Below, one piece after another: positions 63,979-64,000 of a stretch of 64,000 nucleotides of DNA. The position numbers and the translations under genes are program-made. Under the pieces are notes generated by a model. That model was not told where the DNA came from. It was given only the letters and a program-made list of their open reading frames with translations, and searched no databases. Position 1 is the first letter of the stretch. Every line of letters starts with the position of its first letter. The stretch comes from Microbacterium sp. Yaish 1 (GTDB taxonomy: Bacteria > Actinomycetota > Actinomycetes > Actinomycetales > Microbacteriaceae), in the NCBI RefSeq assembly GCF_002245215.1, contig NZ_NPMR01000002.1:1405557-1469556 (forward strand), written 5' to 3'.

Positions 63979-64000
63979 GGCCCGTACGGCGACGAGCAGC

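Overview
This 64 kb window looks like chromosomal DNA of a high-GC Gram-positive actinobacterium, most likely Microbacteriaceae and plausibly Microbacterium. The basis is very high GC, tightly packed operons with 1-4 nt stop/start overlaps, frequent GTG starts, a DUF222/HNH '13E12-type' gene, and the ParA-ScpA-ScpB-RluB-TyrA-Cmk-Der housekeeping string typical of actinobacteria. No rRNA, tRNA, CRISPR array, insertion sequence or phage gene was recognised, and no stretch above 300 bases lacks a gene. The genus is an inference.

About 1-54,000 is a carbohydrate-catabolism island. (1) 1-10,250: a divergent locus. One arm encodes DUF2264, a solute-binding lipoprotein, two permeases and a DUF624 membrane protein. 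The other encodes a heparinase II/III-like lyase, a DeoR-HTH/LacI-sensor regulator and a hexapeptide acyltransferase fused to a helical domain. The two arms appear to share one palindromic -35 box. (2) 10,296-15,780: an operon of a Gfo/Idh oxidoreductase, a DUF993 aldolase-like protein, a TIM-barrel isomerase, a LacI repressor and glycerate kinase, with a LacI-type operator at its promoter; this is a candidate undescribed sugar or polyol pathway. (3) 15,900-34,803: a glycan-dismantling set with GH95 fucosidase, aldo/keto reductase, ROK regulator, GlcNAc-kinase-like protein, NagB, GH2 beta-galactosidase, GH51 arabinofuranosidase, an ABC importer, GH38 alpha-mannosidase and a heparinase-like unknown. 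None of the hydrolases has a visible signal peptide, so imported oligosaccharides are probably cut inside the cell. (4) 34,846-43,961: a complete myo-inositol pathway (iolG, E, D, B, A, a Cgl0159-type aldolase, iolC) with a divergent GntR regulator and an inverted pair of operator-like sites. (5) 43,987-54,217: a third ABC importer with its own DUF624 protein, a GH43-like beta-propeller, an ABC exporter, a lipoprotein, and a Gfo/Idh-DUF6807 fusion.

The motif GGNAAGCGCTTNCC (one site departs at a flanking base) recurs upstream of four transcription units (near 15,824, 26,781, 48,036 and 51,917). These appear to form one LacI-type regulon, and the repressor at 11,440-12,477 is the only simple LacI protein in the window. 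All three importers lack an ATPase gene, so they probably share one encoded elsewhere.

54,320-64,000 is core or near-core genome: a DUF222/HNH gene whose start codon lies inside a perfect LexA-type SOS box, then the der-cmk-tyrA-rluB-scpB-scpA-parA operon on the minus strand, a vitamin K epoxide reductase-family protein and a membrane protein at the window edge.
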